DNA of 64,000 nt from Nemertoderma westbladi. Taxonomy: Eukaryota > Xenacoelomorpha > Nemertodermatida > Nemertodermatidae. This document shows positions 34,432 through 45,339 of this stretch, piece by piece. The stretch spans positions 1-64,000 of the forward strand of contig JAUCBJ010001071.1 in NCBI GenBank assembly GCA_032718475.1, in the 5' to 3' direction. The notes under the pieces were generated by a model. The model made no database searches. It was not told the DNA's origin and saw only the letters and a program-made list of their open reading frames with translations. Within the stretch, counting starts at the first letter, position 1, and every line of letters starts with the position of its first letter. The position numbers were made by a program, and so were the translations under genes.

Positions 34432-37400
34432 ATGGAGAGGGATATTAGAGCGCAACCGCGCAGAGGATTTACTGCCAGAGAGGAGGCGGAGCTACCATTC
34501 GCGCGACCAGGATGTAAAGACTCTAACGTTTACTACCATGGGCGGTCCGTGATGGAGCTGAACGGGAAGTACAAACCAAGTTATGATAAAGAATTACGGA
34601 GAGAAAGAATGAGAGCGTTGGGGGACCGGATGGAAGTCTTGCGGAGAGAGTATCGCACGCGGTATCCCTACGACTTCGCTTTGGACGTGTGCGACATTAG
34701 CGCAGATCCGGACGAGGAAATCGCACGACTATACCATATGAATATGTATTTACGACATGAGGAGCCTCTACCTGCAGTCCGAGACCAGTTCGACGGAATG
34801 CATCTGTATCGGAGGACTCGAGGCGAGGATCAGGAGACGCCGAAAGTCTTCAGCGTATACAAGCTCTTCTACAAGTGTGGTGAATGCATGAATAAACAGG
34901 ACGTGGCGATTCCCGACCGATTAGACGAGCAACATCCGGAACCGATATTAACGCGATGTCCAGCTCACCAATTCCTTAGATACAACGAGGGAGGTTACCC
35001 GATGAGCAACCCGATGATCAGTATCGACTTCAGCGGAAAGCGACCTCCGAGACCCATTACGCCGACCGTTACGACATTAGATCCGTATACGGAGATTAAA
35101 CCCTGTTCGACACCCAGTTTGATAGAGACGGCAGCGGCCATTTCGCTGTACCGAGCCTACAAGGATCTAGAGGCGCGGCGCGAAGCGGCGCGGGACTCGG
35201 GTACCAAACCCGCGGGTTTGGAGCTCTCGAGTCCCTGGACTACGTTTACTTCACCTCACCGAGTGAGAAGCCTCACGCCTGAGCATCAGGACGACATAGA
35301 CGCGTTGCGGCAGGAGGAGCGAGCGGCGAAGGCGAAAGAGTTATTTGAGAACAGGATAGCGGAGTATAATAAGACCGCGGATAGACATCAAGAGGAGACG
35401 AGGAGAGTGACCGGATTTGTTCCACAGGTCGTATCTCAACCCGGACCGGTGTATTATTCCGACGGCACCGAACCTGCGATATTAGTAGATCATCCGGAGT
35501 CGCGAGAAGCGATACGATTCTTGCCGATGGTAAGAATGGCGGACCATTGGAACGTTGACTGTCTACGGGAAGTTTTATGCGCGAAGTTCTTGCGTGATGT
35601 CCCAATGCAGATCACAGATTATGACACGTTGGATAAGATTGGAGCTCCGGGGAAGGAGAGTAAGCTATTCGGATGGTTGGATAAGTACATCAAGGTATGG
35701 GTCGCGGTGGCTACATTCCCAGACGACGAGGAGGTAGACCAGACGTGGCTGAGGAGGAAGGGTTCTTATACCCGATATGATGACCACAAGGCTATCGAGC
35801 GCATGTGGACCCCATCAGACGAGATTCAGCGTCAGTGGAGGAAGACGGAGGAATCGCTGCAGGATTGGAGGGTGATGTTCTACGACAATGAAGGAGGGTC
35901 CCATCAGGAATGTTTGACCAGCAAGTGTATTCAAATTCGTGCGGCCGATGGTGTGACTCATGTGTTTATGCGTGTGAGGGCGGATCGAGAGAGACCGGAG
36001 CCCATCATAACGACACAATATCGGAAAGGGAAGGATCCTAGGGAACAGATTTTGGAGGTATGCAGGCGAGGAGGTATGCACGGAGCGGAGCGTATCGACG
36101 CCAGGATGTTACCAAAGAAAGTTAGAGAGGCTATTCTCAACCAAGATTACGTCAAGGTGGGATCGGGAGTCCAGAGCGATTTGGAGAGCGACTTCAACGC
36201 CATGACTGATCTGGAAGATAGATTGCCGAGACCGTTTGTCGACACCAAGCTATTGTTGCTATGGGCACAGGATATTGGAATTTATAGGGAGTATCCCAAC
36301 TCTGCCAAGACTGGTATGGGCTTTATAGCACACTTGTTGTATAATTGGGACTTTAAGTTAAAGACGCAAAAGAAGTATGAGGAGGCGTATGGCGAATACA
36401 ACACGCCACCGGGAGCGGAGTTCAAATCCCACTTCAAGCGGCAAGCGTTAGTGTATTGGAACATTTGCGCGCCACCCCGTGCGTCGCTACAATATTATTT
36501 GGTGCTTGAGTCGAACACGGTGACTTGTTTATTAGCGGATATCGTTGCGCGAGTTTTGAAGCGTCATCCATTGGTATTCGGAGGAGATCAATACGTTCGC
36601 TCGAAAGGGGGAATCCAATCCGACGTGATGAAGCGTTTCTTAACCCCGTTCTTCAACCAATCGTTAGAGAATACGTCGATGGTGAGGAGAGGATTAGCGA
36701 TATTCGAAGGAGTATATCGACAGAACATCGGAGATTTGGGAGACCGACCGTCGATGGAATATCCGACGCCAGAAGCTTTGGAGAAGTGGTTCGGGAATCA
36801 AACCCGCGGGTTTGGTACTCCCTTCCACTCGGAGGCTGATAGACCTGTTAAGGAGGGCTGGCCGGAAACGTTAGTAGAGGTGTTCGGAGTAGATCTTCCG
36901 GTGGAGAAGACATATCCGAAACGAACGCGGGAGGAAATATTGGAGATAGAGGACAAGGGCGAGGATGTTTACTTTGTTCCGGATCGACAACCGTTGACTG
37001 GAGAGGACGACATCGTATTAGACATTGGGAAGGAAGGAAGTGCGAAACCGATTGGAGACCTCATATACGAGAGGGCCTGGTTTCCACAAGCGCGTAGGTG
37101 CAAGTTGTGCGGCAGCACAAGGCACAATCTAAAGTCGTGCGACGCGGTAGTGGAGGCGGCACATAAAGTCTGTCGTTGGTGTAATGAGACCGACCATTCG
37201 TTTCACACGTGCACCGTCTTCATTTCTCAATGTGGATATTGTGGGGTAAAGGGACATCGTAGCGCGAGATGTCAGCTGCGAGATGATTCCTTTCAAAACC
37301 ATAGCGCTAACCTACTTCGGGAGATGTTAGACAAGTGGGAGAGTGTGGCGGATTACCATATTCAAGCGCAGATGCGTTGGTTACCATTTAAAGCGGGATA

Positions 37401-38079
37401 TGGGTTTTGGGCGGTAGACCCATCGCATGTTGCGTACGAGCCATATCTACAATCGCTACCACAATATCAGGAGCTCATCCTAACTGCTCAAGACCTTCCA
37501 CAAAACACTGGAGTTATCGTAGTTCGAGAGTACTTCAGACAATTGAACATGGACAATAAGTACACATGGAACTTCGTTGCTATTTGCGATCGCATCACGA
37601 AGGGTGTATTTACGGAGACTAGAAAAGTGGTACGCGCGCGAGGTGATTGGAGGATGGCGGCTATACAATACCGCAACGAATTCTTGTTGACTCATGTGCC
37701 AGTGGGTTCATTGACCGCCGAGAGGATACAGGAACAAAGGATCGCAGCGACCACAGCGACGACCGCTGGAGCTCAAGGCTCGCGGAAAGAACCAGGAGGA
37801 GGGGTCCAAGACAAGCGTCAAGTCAAGGACGATCACTATCATTCGATTATAGAAGCGCAACGATTGCAGCGTAAGGCGCAGGGAGCGTCGGAGAAGGCGC
37901 GAGCGCAACTGCATAAGGAAGAGTTGGCGGAAGCGACCACACGGGAGCGCGACAATTGGGACGAGGCCGAGGGAGAAGTACCAGCCGAGAATCTGTCGGG
38001 GCTCAGGGAACGTCGTCGCCGGTTCCGGGGAGTGACGCCTCACGGACGCCATCAACGGAGTCGACTGGAGGTAGATTAG
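34432..38079 (+). CDS. ORF3: zinc-knuckle protein with DEDDy 3'-5' exonuclease-like domain
   Basis: Uninterrupted 1215-codon frame; the ATG follows an AT-rich tract. Residues 149-187 hold a CGEC...CPAH cluster that could bind zinc. About 290-340 is a charged helix. Residues about 480-710 match the three exonuclease motifs in order: ExoI FYDNE (D485, E487), ExoII KVGSGVQSDL (D583) and ExoIII YYLVLE (Y689, E693, where YxxxD is usual). Three canonical CX2CX4HX4C knuckles lie at 890-903, 914-927 and 934-947, followed by a basic, charged C-terminus. There is no signal peptide or membrane segment, so it is not an envelope. DEDDy-type ORF3s are, as I recall, known in rotifer LTR and Penelope-like elements; here the host is BEL/Pao. 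The domain call is by motif only, and Glu for Asp may impair catalysis. An RNA- or cDNA-trimming role is inference. Confidence 0.72.
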   Translation: MERDIRAQPRRGFTAREEAELPFARPGCKDSNVYYHGRSVMELNGKYKPSYDKELRRERMRALGDRMEVLRREYRTRYPYDFALDVCDISADPDEEIARLYHMNMYLRHEEPLPAVRDQFDGMHLYRRTRGEDQETPKVFSVYKLFYKCGECMNKQDVAIPDRLDEQHPEPILTRCPAHQFLRYNEGGYPMSNPMISIDFSGKRPPRPITPTVTTLDPYTEIKPCSTPSLIETAAAISLYRAYKDLEARREAARDSGTKPAGLELSSPWTTFTSPHRVRSLTPEHQDDIDALRQEERAAKAKELFENRIAEYNKTADRHQEETRRVTGFVPQVVSQPGPVYYSDGTEPAILVDHPESREAIRFLPMVRMADHWNVDCLREVLCAKFLRDVPMQITDYDTLDKIGAPGKESKLFGWLDKYIKVWVAVATFPDDEEVDQTWLRRKGSYTRYDDHKAIERMWTPSDEIQRQWRKTEESLQDWRVMFYDNEGGSHQECLTSKCIQIRAADGVTHVFMRVRADRERPEPIITTQYRKGKDPREQILEVCRRGGMHGAERIDARMLPKKVREAILNQDYVKVGSGVQSDLESDFNAMTDLEDRLPRPFVDTKLLLLWAQDIGIYREYPNSAKTGMGFIAHLLYNWDFKLKTQKKYEEAYGEYNTPPGAEFKSHFKRQALVYWNICAPPRASLQYYLVLESNTVTCLLADIVARVLKRHPLVFGGDQYVRSKGGIQSDVMKRFLTPFFNQSLENTSMVRRGLAIFEGVYRQNIGDLGDRPSMEYPTPEALEKWFGNQTRGFGTPFHSEADRPVKEGWPETLVEVFGVDLPVEKTYPKRTREEILEIEDKGEDVYFVPDRQPLTGEDDIVLDIGKEGSAKPIGDLIYERAWFPQARRCKLCGSTRHNLKSCDAVVEAAHKVCRWCNETDHSFHTCTVFISQCGYCGVKGHRSARCQLRDDSFQNHSANLLREMLDKWESVADYHIQAQMRWLPFKAGYGFWAVDPSHVAYEPYLQSLPQYQELILTAQDLPQNTGVIVVREYFRQLNMDNKYTWNFVAICDRITKGVFTETRKVVRARGDWRMAAIQYRNEFLLTHVPVGSLTAERIQEQRIAATTATTAGAQGSRKEPGGGVQDKRQVKDDHYHSIIEAQRLQRKAQGASEKARAQLHKEELAEATTRERDNWDEAEGEVPAENLSGLRERRRRFRGVTPHGRHQRSRLEVD

Positions 38080-38636
38080 TGTATCTGGGAAGGGGGGCGG
38101 AAGAGAGGAGCGAGCCCAAAGAACCCAGGAGCGGGTCGATAATACATTATAGCACAGGGCGACAGACTCTAAATATATACATCATCGTCGCTCTGATGTA
38201 TATTGTAGCATTTGGAAATCTTTGACTAGACTCGTATACACTAGTTGAGCTATTTGAATTTATATTATGAAAGAGGCGAAGGAAGTGATTGGGGAGACAA
38301 ACCTGCGGGTTTGGCTTACTCCTTTCACTTACCCTAGCAAAAAATTTTATATTTGATTTGTATGTAGTAATCATTATGTAGTAAGAATGAACGAGAAACA
38401 ATATTTTGTAAATTTAATTTGTATGTAATAATCGTTAAACAGTGAGAGAGACAATATTTTGTAAATTTAATTTGTATGTAATTCATTATGCAATATCTAT
38501 AGCAATATTTGTAAATAGTAGGACCTATAGTATCAAGTATTTAGATTGGTTGGAAGAAATTTATTTTGTTTTGTATACATCACCTTATACTCTTCTACAA
38601 TTGGAGGGAAACATTGTATGATTTCCCTTGGAGCGG
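38080..38636 (+). other. 3' untranslated region of BEL/Pao copy 2
   Basis: Contains a palindrome CAAACCTGCGGGTTTG (38298-38313) and two direct ~50-bp units (CAATATTTTGTAAATTTAAT type, near 38400 and 38452). A GGGAAA...TTTCCC hairpin (38606-38627) lies just before the LTR. The purine-rich ends (GGAGGGAAA, GGAGCGG) are only weak candidates for a polypurine tract. Confidence 0.6.
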
Positions 38637-40826
38637 TGTTACGGTATATGGCGCTGTATCCATATTATTAGTCATCATGCAGTATGTAATATTAGTCCGT
38701 TATGCAGTATGCAATATTAGTCCGTTATACTGTACGTAATATTAGTCCATTGTGCAGCATGATATTTTAGATAAGGCATAATAACGCAGTGGTATTTAGG
38801 TAGGGAAATCAAAACGCCCATATATTTGAAACCATCCATTTTGTATAGTATGTAGCCCTACCTACGTAATTTTGTATTAGGATATATGTAGATAGTTCCA
38901 GGGTAGCGAGTTTATTCGGACCCTGGATTTTGTGCTTGCTGATATTAGTTTGATAGGGCTAGCATATAGGGACGCCGTCCTGGCCATTCAGCAGCCAGAG
39001 ACGTGAACCATTACCATATATGGTAATAATTTGAGCAATAGGGCTACAATCCGGCCTCCTTATTGGATTAACTGCTTCCAGGTTGGTCTAATGCTAGCAT
39101 GGACTGGAGAGCCAATAGGAGAGCGATTGAGTCACCCTATTGCATCATCCCATCCGGATCACCTATAAATTGGCGGTGTGCCGGTAGAGCCTATCAATCG
39201 ATTCAACCTTCACTGCTGTTGTACTTGCTGAGCTGTCTCTATTCAATTTTGACGGATTTTAGAGTATTTTTGCAATTTGATTAATTTCTTGAAATGATTT
39301 GCTAGTGCGATTACTCTTGCTTGTGTTTCTCAATTAATTCCTTCGATTACTGCTAATTACAACTGAACTATGATTTCTACTTTTGATTAATGGTTCTATG
39401 TGATTCTTTCCTGCGCAATAATCCTAAGGGATTTCTGAGACTGTCAGACTTTGTGATTTGCATGCGCCGCTACGGTAGCTATTAGCGTAATGGAGGGCTA
39501 AGGCGCCAGCGGGCGGTGGGCACATCGGGGGGTTGGGCGACTAAGGGAGAGCGGAGGATTCAAAGCGAGCAACGCTGGCGTGGGGTCACCGTTGCGGTCG
39601 GGAAGTTAACGCTGTGGTACGCAGACCAATCGCCGGTACGGTAATTAGGGGGCTGATGATCCAGGTTTCGTCTCTATTTAGTATTAGGGGGGCGGGAATC
39701 AGGTTAGTTAGGAGTCCTATATGTACCCGGGAGAGGCCTGCACGTATCACAACGTTTCGAACGTTGAGCGTGTAGTACGAATAGTGAGTCGCATAATTGT
39801 GGGCTATACAGTAGTTAACTGCATAATTGCGAACTGTGATTGCTGACGCTGATTGGTGTGTTACTGAAGTGTGCCTATGATTGTGAATGTTTAGGTAGGC
39901 GCTCTTTTCTCTTTGATTGATTTCTATTTCTTAGTTACAACAATTAGTTACTGATTAGGTCAAAGTAATACGGCAATTTAGGCTATTACTAGCGAAACCT
40001 GTTGCGTGATAAATTAGAATTACGTATTCTGGAACTCTTAGTAATTAGTACGCTGTTAAATATTTGTGACTGTAATTGATTAGTAAAATTAAGAATTAGT
40101 ACGCAGCATAGCGGAGAGTAGCTAAAGTAATAATTAGAGTACTGTAAACTATTCACGCTGAGCGGTTATTTGCATTAGCGGACAATCAGCTAGAACGCAC
40201 TATTCGGTACGCACGAAACGCTAGTGATTTGCTGGCCTAAAGCCAGCTGCAGGCAATTTTAGACCCAGAGTGGTACTATCCACGAGAGACAATTACTGTA
40301 CCATTTTTGATATTTTAAATATTCTCGCATTCACACATTACGTTAGAGAACCCCCAGTATTCGCGATTAGAAAAGACGTAGGTAATAGCGTGCTTTAATA
40401 GTGATAGAATTAGGCGTAAGAATACTCTGAGTGCAAGGCCTCTCGCACTCGTCTTAAGTAAGCTTAGGGAGCCGACTCGGGTTTATTGTTTTGGTTATTC
40501 CTGCGTGGCTCATAGATTCGAACAGTTAGCTCTCTATTGAGCAATCGGTAGAGAAAGGAACAAGCGATTTTGCAGGAGTTGTGTAAAATTAGTAAATATA
40601 TTAGCGGACGGCAGATTAGCGCCATCTAACGGTAAGTAGCGGTTTTGTATTTAGCAACCCTTACAATTTAGTAATATCACGCTCCTGAGCCCCTTTACTT
40701 AACAGTAGAGCAGTCTTTGTGTCTTATTGGTTAGACGAGAACTTATTAGGTTGGCAGAAGGATATTAACGGGTATTGGTCTGTTCAACAGTTCTGCTGTT
40801 AGTATAGAGGTCGCGGTTGTTTATCA
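38637..40826 (+). repeat. 3' LTR, BEL/Pao copy 2
   Basis: 2190 bp, TGTTACGG to TTATCA, nearly identical to 21923-24122. It carries the same TATAAAT (39164-39170) and octamers. Flanking DNA from 40827 (TAATGTTTTC) is unrelated to the element. Confidence 0.95.
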
Positions 40827-41280
40827 TAATGTTTTCAATAATGATGATGAGTACCGGTAAACTACAGTTCTATAATTAAGCTATTATGTAGGCCTACATG
40901 ACGCTGACGCAGTTTGAATTCTTTTACAGCAGATTCTCTCACTGTCTGGGAGTTGGCTTTGGATCGATTATTTACAAATATGTTTACGAGAGAGCGAAAA
41001 AGTAATTCTTGTAATTAGTTCGGTATGGGAAGGGCAGCTGATTACTTAGGGATAATTATCATATTGCTTGGTTAGAGTCGAAATTGCTGCTTTGCGGAAC
41101 TGAAAGGTTTTTTCACTTGATAAAATTTCATCAACGTCGATATTTTCTTTAATCAGGGATCGGAGCTGCGAGATGTTTTTTTTTATTGTGAGGAGTAGTA
41201 GTAAAAAGGTATATATATTAAACAAATAATAGGTTCTCACACGCTGATCAAAGGTCATTGTAGATAAAAAATGAGAATGT
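40827..41280. other. Intergenic
   Basis: Short unique stretch between the 3' LTR and the left inverted arm. A 70-codon minus-strand frame (41258-41046) has no recognisable motif. I see nothing supportable here. Confidence 0.5.
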
Positions 41281-42450
41281 ATGTGTTCGCGCTTTTAGAC
41301 CTTTAGCAGTTTAACCTGCCAAATTTAGGTGTCTTCTAGGTTATAAATCGACTTTAGCCTATGACAAGTATTTGATACACATAAAACTACATTAGCCGAA
41401 GCCAGCCTATGCGCGACCATTCACCCACTAGATTTACCCGGGAGACTGGATTCGGAAGCTCTGACGTTATTGCGGTGTAGGCCTACTGTACTATTCGATT
41501 GATCGTTAATATATAAGCTCTGACAAATATTATTCACTTTCGGGAAATATTAACAGTTCCTTTAGGACGTGGCGCTCTAAATATGTAAACAGAGTTATGA
41601 CTTACACTAGACACAACGGGATGGCTATTGATTCACGTATAAAGCGCATTCTTTAGGAAATGCTTTGTTATCTGTCATACTCATGCACACTACCGCACAC
41701 TGCTGCACACTGATCTGCCGACCTTCACTAATTTTAGTCACATATAAAGAGAACAGCAACCGACACATGTAGGGCCTATGAAATAGCATTAGATTCACTC
41801 CAAAACCACTATAATGTAAGTCGCAATTGCTATATGTAACCGGTCTCTCTAACCTTTAGTATATCAAGAAGATTGGGGTTTTATGATTATTCATCGATAT
41901 TCTCCAAATATAACAATATTCCATCAACTGATACAATTAATAACCGACAGTAAATAGCAGTAAAATAATGCGGTGAAAGGTATGTGATCAGGTTTGACAA
42001 TATGACAATATGATAACAGTTATACGTTTCTATGATCAAAGCCGTTCTAATGTTTGGCTAAAGTCTGAAACACAGAATAATTCCACAGCCGATGTTCTGG
42101 GCTTAGGAAAAATACACACTGACTGAATTGCGCGATTTCCCGGAGGCTTCTGTGCAAATAAAATGAAAATCGCTCTGATTGGTCGAGCCGAACAAAGAAC
42201 AAAGAAAAGCTCTACGTGGACATATCAGCTGATAGATGTCGTCATCTAAACTACACTGTATTAAGAGTATTTTGGCGTATTGCGACATAAAATCGCTAGT
42301 TATGTCCGCTAAGTACACATACAGAAGAAATGGCTTTTTATGTCCACTAAAACACCTACACAGTAGGAAAACGGCTTTTTATGTCCGCTAAAACACCTAC
42401 AGAGTACTTTGCGGGGAAAATGACTAGCTAGATCAGCAAAAGCCTTTACG
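41281..42450 (+). repeat. Left arm of a ~1.16-kb imperfect inverted repeat
   Basis: Reverse-complementary to 60635-61800, at roughly 75-80% identity by eye with several perfectly conserved blocks (for example around 41520-41600). Its inner end (42340-42445, plus strand) still resembles the first ~25 codons of the gag that starts at 60712 in the other arm, with stops. So it is a decayed copy of a BEL 5' region in the orientation opposite to element 3. It also holds tandem TTTTTATGTCCGCTAAAACA units at 42300-42410. Confidence 0.8.
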
Positions 42451-42528
42451 CCGCTCCCAGAAAATGGGATTTAATTCTATAAAATATAAAAAATCACAGT
42501 TTCTAAAGTATAAAAATACTCTAAACAG

Positions 42529-42590
42529 TTAGTCTTTCTTGCGCGGACGGCGTTTACACAGTTTTTTGAGGCTAGCAAGAGTCCTTTTCT
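42529..42590 (-). pseudogene. Last codons of element-3 ORF3, separated by the IS3-like insertion
   Basis: Read on the minus strand from 42590, these bases continue, in phase, the frame that reaches the transposon at 52355-52360, when one copy of the 6-bp duplication is removed. They encode a very basic tail (Lys/Arg-rich) and end in TAA at 42531-42529. This shows that the transposon landed some 20 codons before the natural stop of a once-intact ORF. Confidence 0.65.
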
Positions 42591-42596
42591 CTTTGG

Positions 42597-42672
42597 CATG
42601 GTGGCCCTGAACCACCACCGCAAGAAAAAAAAATTATCTAAAGTAAAACAACTTGTCCAGACGAGATGTTGT
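42597..42672. repeat. Left terminal inverted repeat of the IS3-like transposon
   Basis: Pairs with 52279-52354 with a few mismatches; includes an A-rich run after CCGCAAG. Confidence 0.85.
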
Positions 42673-42945
42673 ATGTGAACAACTCGTCCGGACGAGATGT
42701 TGTATGTGAACAACTCGTCCGGACGAGATGTTGTATGTGAACAACTTGTCCAGACGAGATGTGGTGTACAAAAACTCGTCCGGACGAGATGTTGTATGTG
42801 AACAACTCGTCCGGACGAGATGTTGTATGTGAACAACTCGTCTGGACGAGATGTTTTAGCAACAACTCGTCCAGATGAGATGTTGTAACAACAACTCGTC
42901 CGGACGAGATGTTGTAACAACAACTCGTCCGGACCAGATGTTTTA
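42650..42945. repeat. Left subterminal tandem repeats
   Basis: About ten units of 29-31 bp, each with AACTCGTCCGGACGAGATGT. The core CTCGTCCGGACGAG is a perfect 14-bp palindrome. Likely transposase-binding sites, as subterminal repeats often are; that is inference. Confidence 0.85.
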
Positions 42946-43277
42946 TGCAAACATTTTATACTGTAGGTAGGGTAAGGGTATTTTATTGGAGTAGGCCTAC
43001 TGTAGAAACTACTGTGTTACGTTCCATACGTAATAACTATGTTACATTCGATCCTGATTACGTTCGGTCATGTATCCCGCGGCACTAGGTCAGTAGGTGC
43101 TAGGTATACCGGTACTGCAGTCTGGCAGTACAGTTACTGGATTTACAAATCTTAGATAAACCTGTAAACTTACCACAGTACCAGCTTACTACAGTACTAC
43201 CGGTAGACAAGTGTACCGGTATAATACTGTAATAGGCCTACTACTATAATTCTGTAATTCTGAAATTTGTAATTGGC

Positions 43278-45130
43278 ATGTCCGATACCGAGTCTACAAT
43301 AAGTTCCAACGACTTCGAAACGGAAAGGGAGTCAGCATCCGAATCAAAACAACGCGACCAACGCATACAACAGTTGATAAAGAGAATTAGACAACAAACA
43401 ACAGCGCGTGAAAAAGTGTACCGGCGTAAAAAAAAATCGTACATGCGGAAAGTCTCAATCTAAACTTCGGTTGGGGAATAAGAACGCGCAAAGGCGTTCT
43501 CGTTTAGTTGAGCTTGGTTGGAAACATAGAGAATCAGGGGGAGAATTTGTTCAGCGTAAAACGAGGAAAGGTGGTGGGACACGAGGAATACAGTTTGACA
43601 TTGAAACTAAAATAAGCTAGGTATTACAGAAAGCTGTGGAAGTTTTTTTCCCCTGCGGGGAAAGTTATATTGGTAAGAAAGATAGGTTTCAGTTTTGTCT
43701 AATGGACTGGTCCGATACCAAGTGCTCGGAGGAGAATCTAAAGAAAACTGTATCTGCGTATTACTCTGAAACTGGGTTTAAAGTTCTACGGTTTTACTTG
43801 GGGAGTGAAACGAGGTCCGAAGGTATGGCGAATGTGAACGTAAATTCTGAATTAATTTCCAATGAAGTACCCATCAAGGAAGTTGGTGATTCTTCGATTT
43901 CAACTCAGGATTTCATCGAAATATATGAGGATGAAATTAGAGACACTCCTGTTGCGATTCCTGTAGATGATGTTTGTAACCAACCAGTGCCCACAGACGA
44001 GCATGAGGGATATTTACTCCGTCCGCGTGATGGTGTTAAACCTCCCTCGCGATTTGGTTTTGATGACAGCCTTGGATTGGTCGAGTCTCCTGAGTATATT
44101 GTCGATAATGAAGAACCGTTTCTTCTAAAAGAGGAGACCCTTCGTATTAATCGTAGCAACGTATTGGCCGATATGATAAGTTATTTCAAACACCAAGCCG
44201 TAATAGACATACCAATAAAAGTGGAGTTCATTGATGAAATGGGCGCTGATATGGATGGTATTTCGAGGGAAGCATACTCAGCTTTCTGGGAAGAATTTTT
44301 TAATGGTTCAGCGGATGGGGAGGTTTACGGGGTTCCAGCTTTAAGCCCCGAGTATGGCTTGGAGGAATGGCAGAGTATAGGGCGCATATTGGTCAAAGGA
44401 TTCTTAGATTGTAAATTCTTTCCGCTCCAGTTAGCCCCGGCTTTTTTTATATGCTTAGTGCATGGTGAGGAGGCGCTTAATGATTCCATTCTGCTAGATT
44501 CCTTCTACTCCTATTTATCCAGCTCAGATTGTGAAGTTGTCCAGAGGGCTCTGACTGGTGAATTAAGCGAGTTTGATAAAGATGATTTACTTGATTTATT
44601 GGATAGATTTTGTTATCATTCAATGATACCACCTCTAGAAAAGCTCAAGCCGGTTATAGTAGCTGCAGCTCATAAGCAGCTCATACAAGAATGCAACTAT
44701 GCATTAGAGGTTATGGCTACACAATGTCGTCCTTATTTTATTACCAAATTTCCAACAGTTGAATCTATTGAAATGTTATATGTGGCAATGAAACCTACTA
44801 TTAGTGGCGTGCTTACAGCTCTTTGCATCGACTACTCCGAAACATGAAGGTGAGAGTCGCTCATTTAAATTTTTCCAGCAGTTTATACGTGCTCAGGGTG
44901 AGGGTGGGCTAAAGAAGTTATTGCGTTTTCTTACAGGATGTGAGATTCTTACAGTTGAAACAATAGAGATCGAGTTTACTAAACTCGACGGATTCCAGCG
45001 CCGTCCCATTGCCCATACCTGTGGCCCAGTTTTGGAGCTACCTTCTACCTACAAGGTTTATAGGAACCTGCGGTTGGAATTTGAGTCCATATTAAATAAT
45101 CCTCAAAATCTTCCCTTCAATATAGTTTAA
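43278..45130 (+). pseudogene. HECT-like transposon gene, duplicate 1 (frameshift and stop)
   Basis: Start ATG 43278 (MSDTESTISS). Compared with duplicate 2 it has an extra A in an A-run near 43433 (frameshift), a TAG at 43618-43620 where duplicate 2 has GAG, and lacks 15 bp near 43826. From 43636 the frame is open (403 codons). It contains a basic N-region, the segment RKGGGTRGIQ, an acidic middle and a HECT N-lobe (VEFIDEMGADMDGISREAY). The HECT C-lobe, with LLRFLTGC and AHTCGPVLELP including the expected active-site Cys, lies in the next frame (44804-45130). The frame change near 44830 is present in both duplicates. HECT proteins transfer ubiquitin through that Cys. Why a transposon carries one is unknown; effects on host or transposase stability are possible. 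Confidence 0.82.
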
Positions 45131-45339
45131 TGAAATGGAACTAGATAAACGAGAAAAAAACTCTTAACTGAAAAACATGTAACATGTGTTATTTTAGACT
45201 TATCTTTAAAACAGTGTTATTGTATCTAAGAAACACTTATCCTAATGAAACAACGTGAAATTTATAACTCCGTTAATTGTATTATCTTTCGCTGTCTTGG
45301 GAGTGTGGGGGTGGGGCGCAACGGTCAAACATTTATATG

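Larger units (their letters stand above)
21923..40826 (+). mobile_element. BEL/Pao LTR retrotransposon, copy 2, structurally complete, with extra ORF3
   Basis: 18.9-kb element: 5' LTR, 1.2-kb leader, gag-pol, a 757-bp spacer, a 1215-codon ORF3, a 3' region and the 3' LTR. Pol order is gag core, zinc knuckles, aspartic protease, reverse transcriptase, RNase H, integrase, DUF5641-like tail, which is diagnostic for BEL/Pao. By eye the two LTRs differ at only about seven substitutions and three small indels over 2.2 kb, so the insertion is recent. No 5-bp target duplication is evident (flanks CAAAT and TAATG). It is unusually long for BEL/Pao because of the large LTRs and ORF3. Confidence 0.95.

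Noticed and set aside
34432-38079. ORF3 as an envelope gene
   Set aside because: No signal peptide, transmembrane segment or fusion-like stretch; Cys residues form zinc knuckles instead.
21918-40831. 5-bp target-site duplication of BEL copy 2
   Set aside because: Left flank CAAAT and right flank TAATG do not match; no shift of the LTR ends gives a duplication.
42477-42950. 157-codon minus-strand frame, and plus-strand frames at 51860-52378
   Set aside because: They are produced by the ~30-bp subterminal repeats, which stay open in several frames at once; not genes.
44830-44890. Mini-intron (GTGAGAG...TTTCCAG) joining the two HECT frames
   Set aside because: A TGA lies before the putative donor in the first frame, so splicing there would not fuse the lobes.
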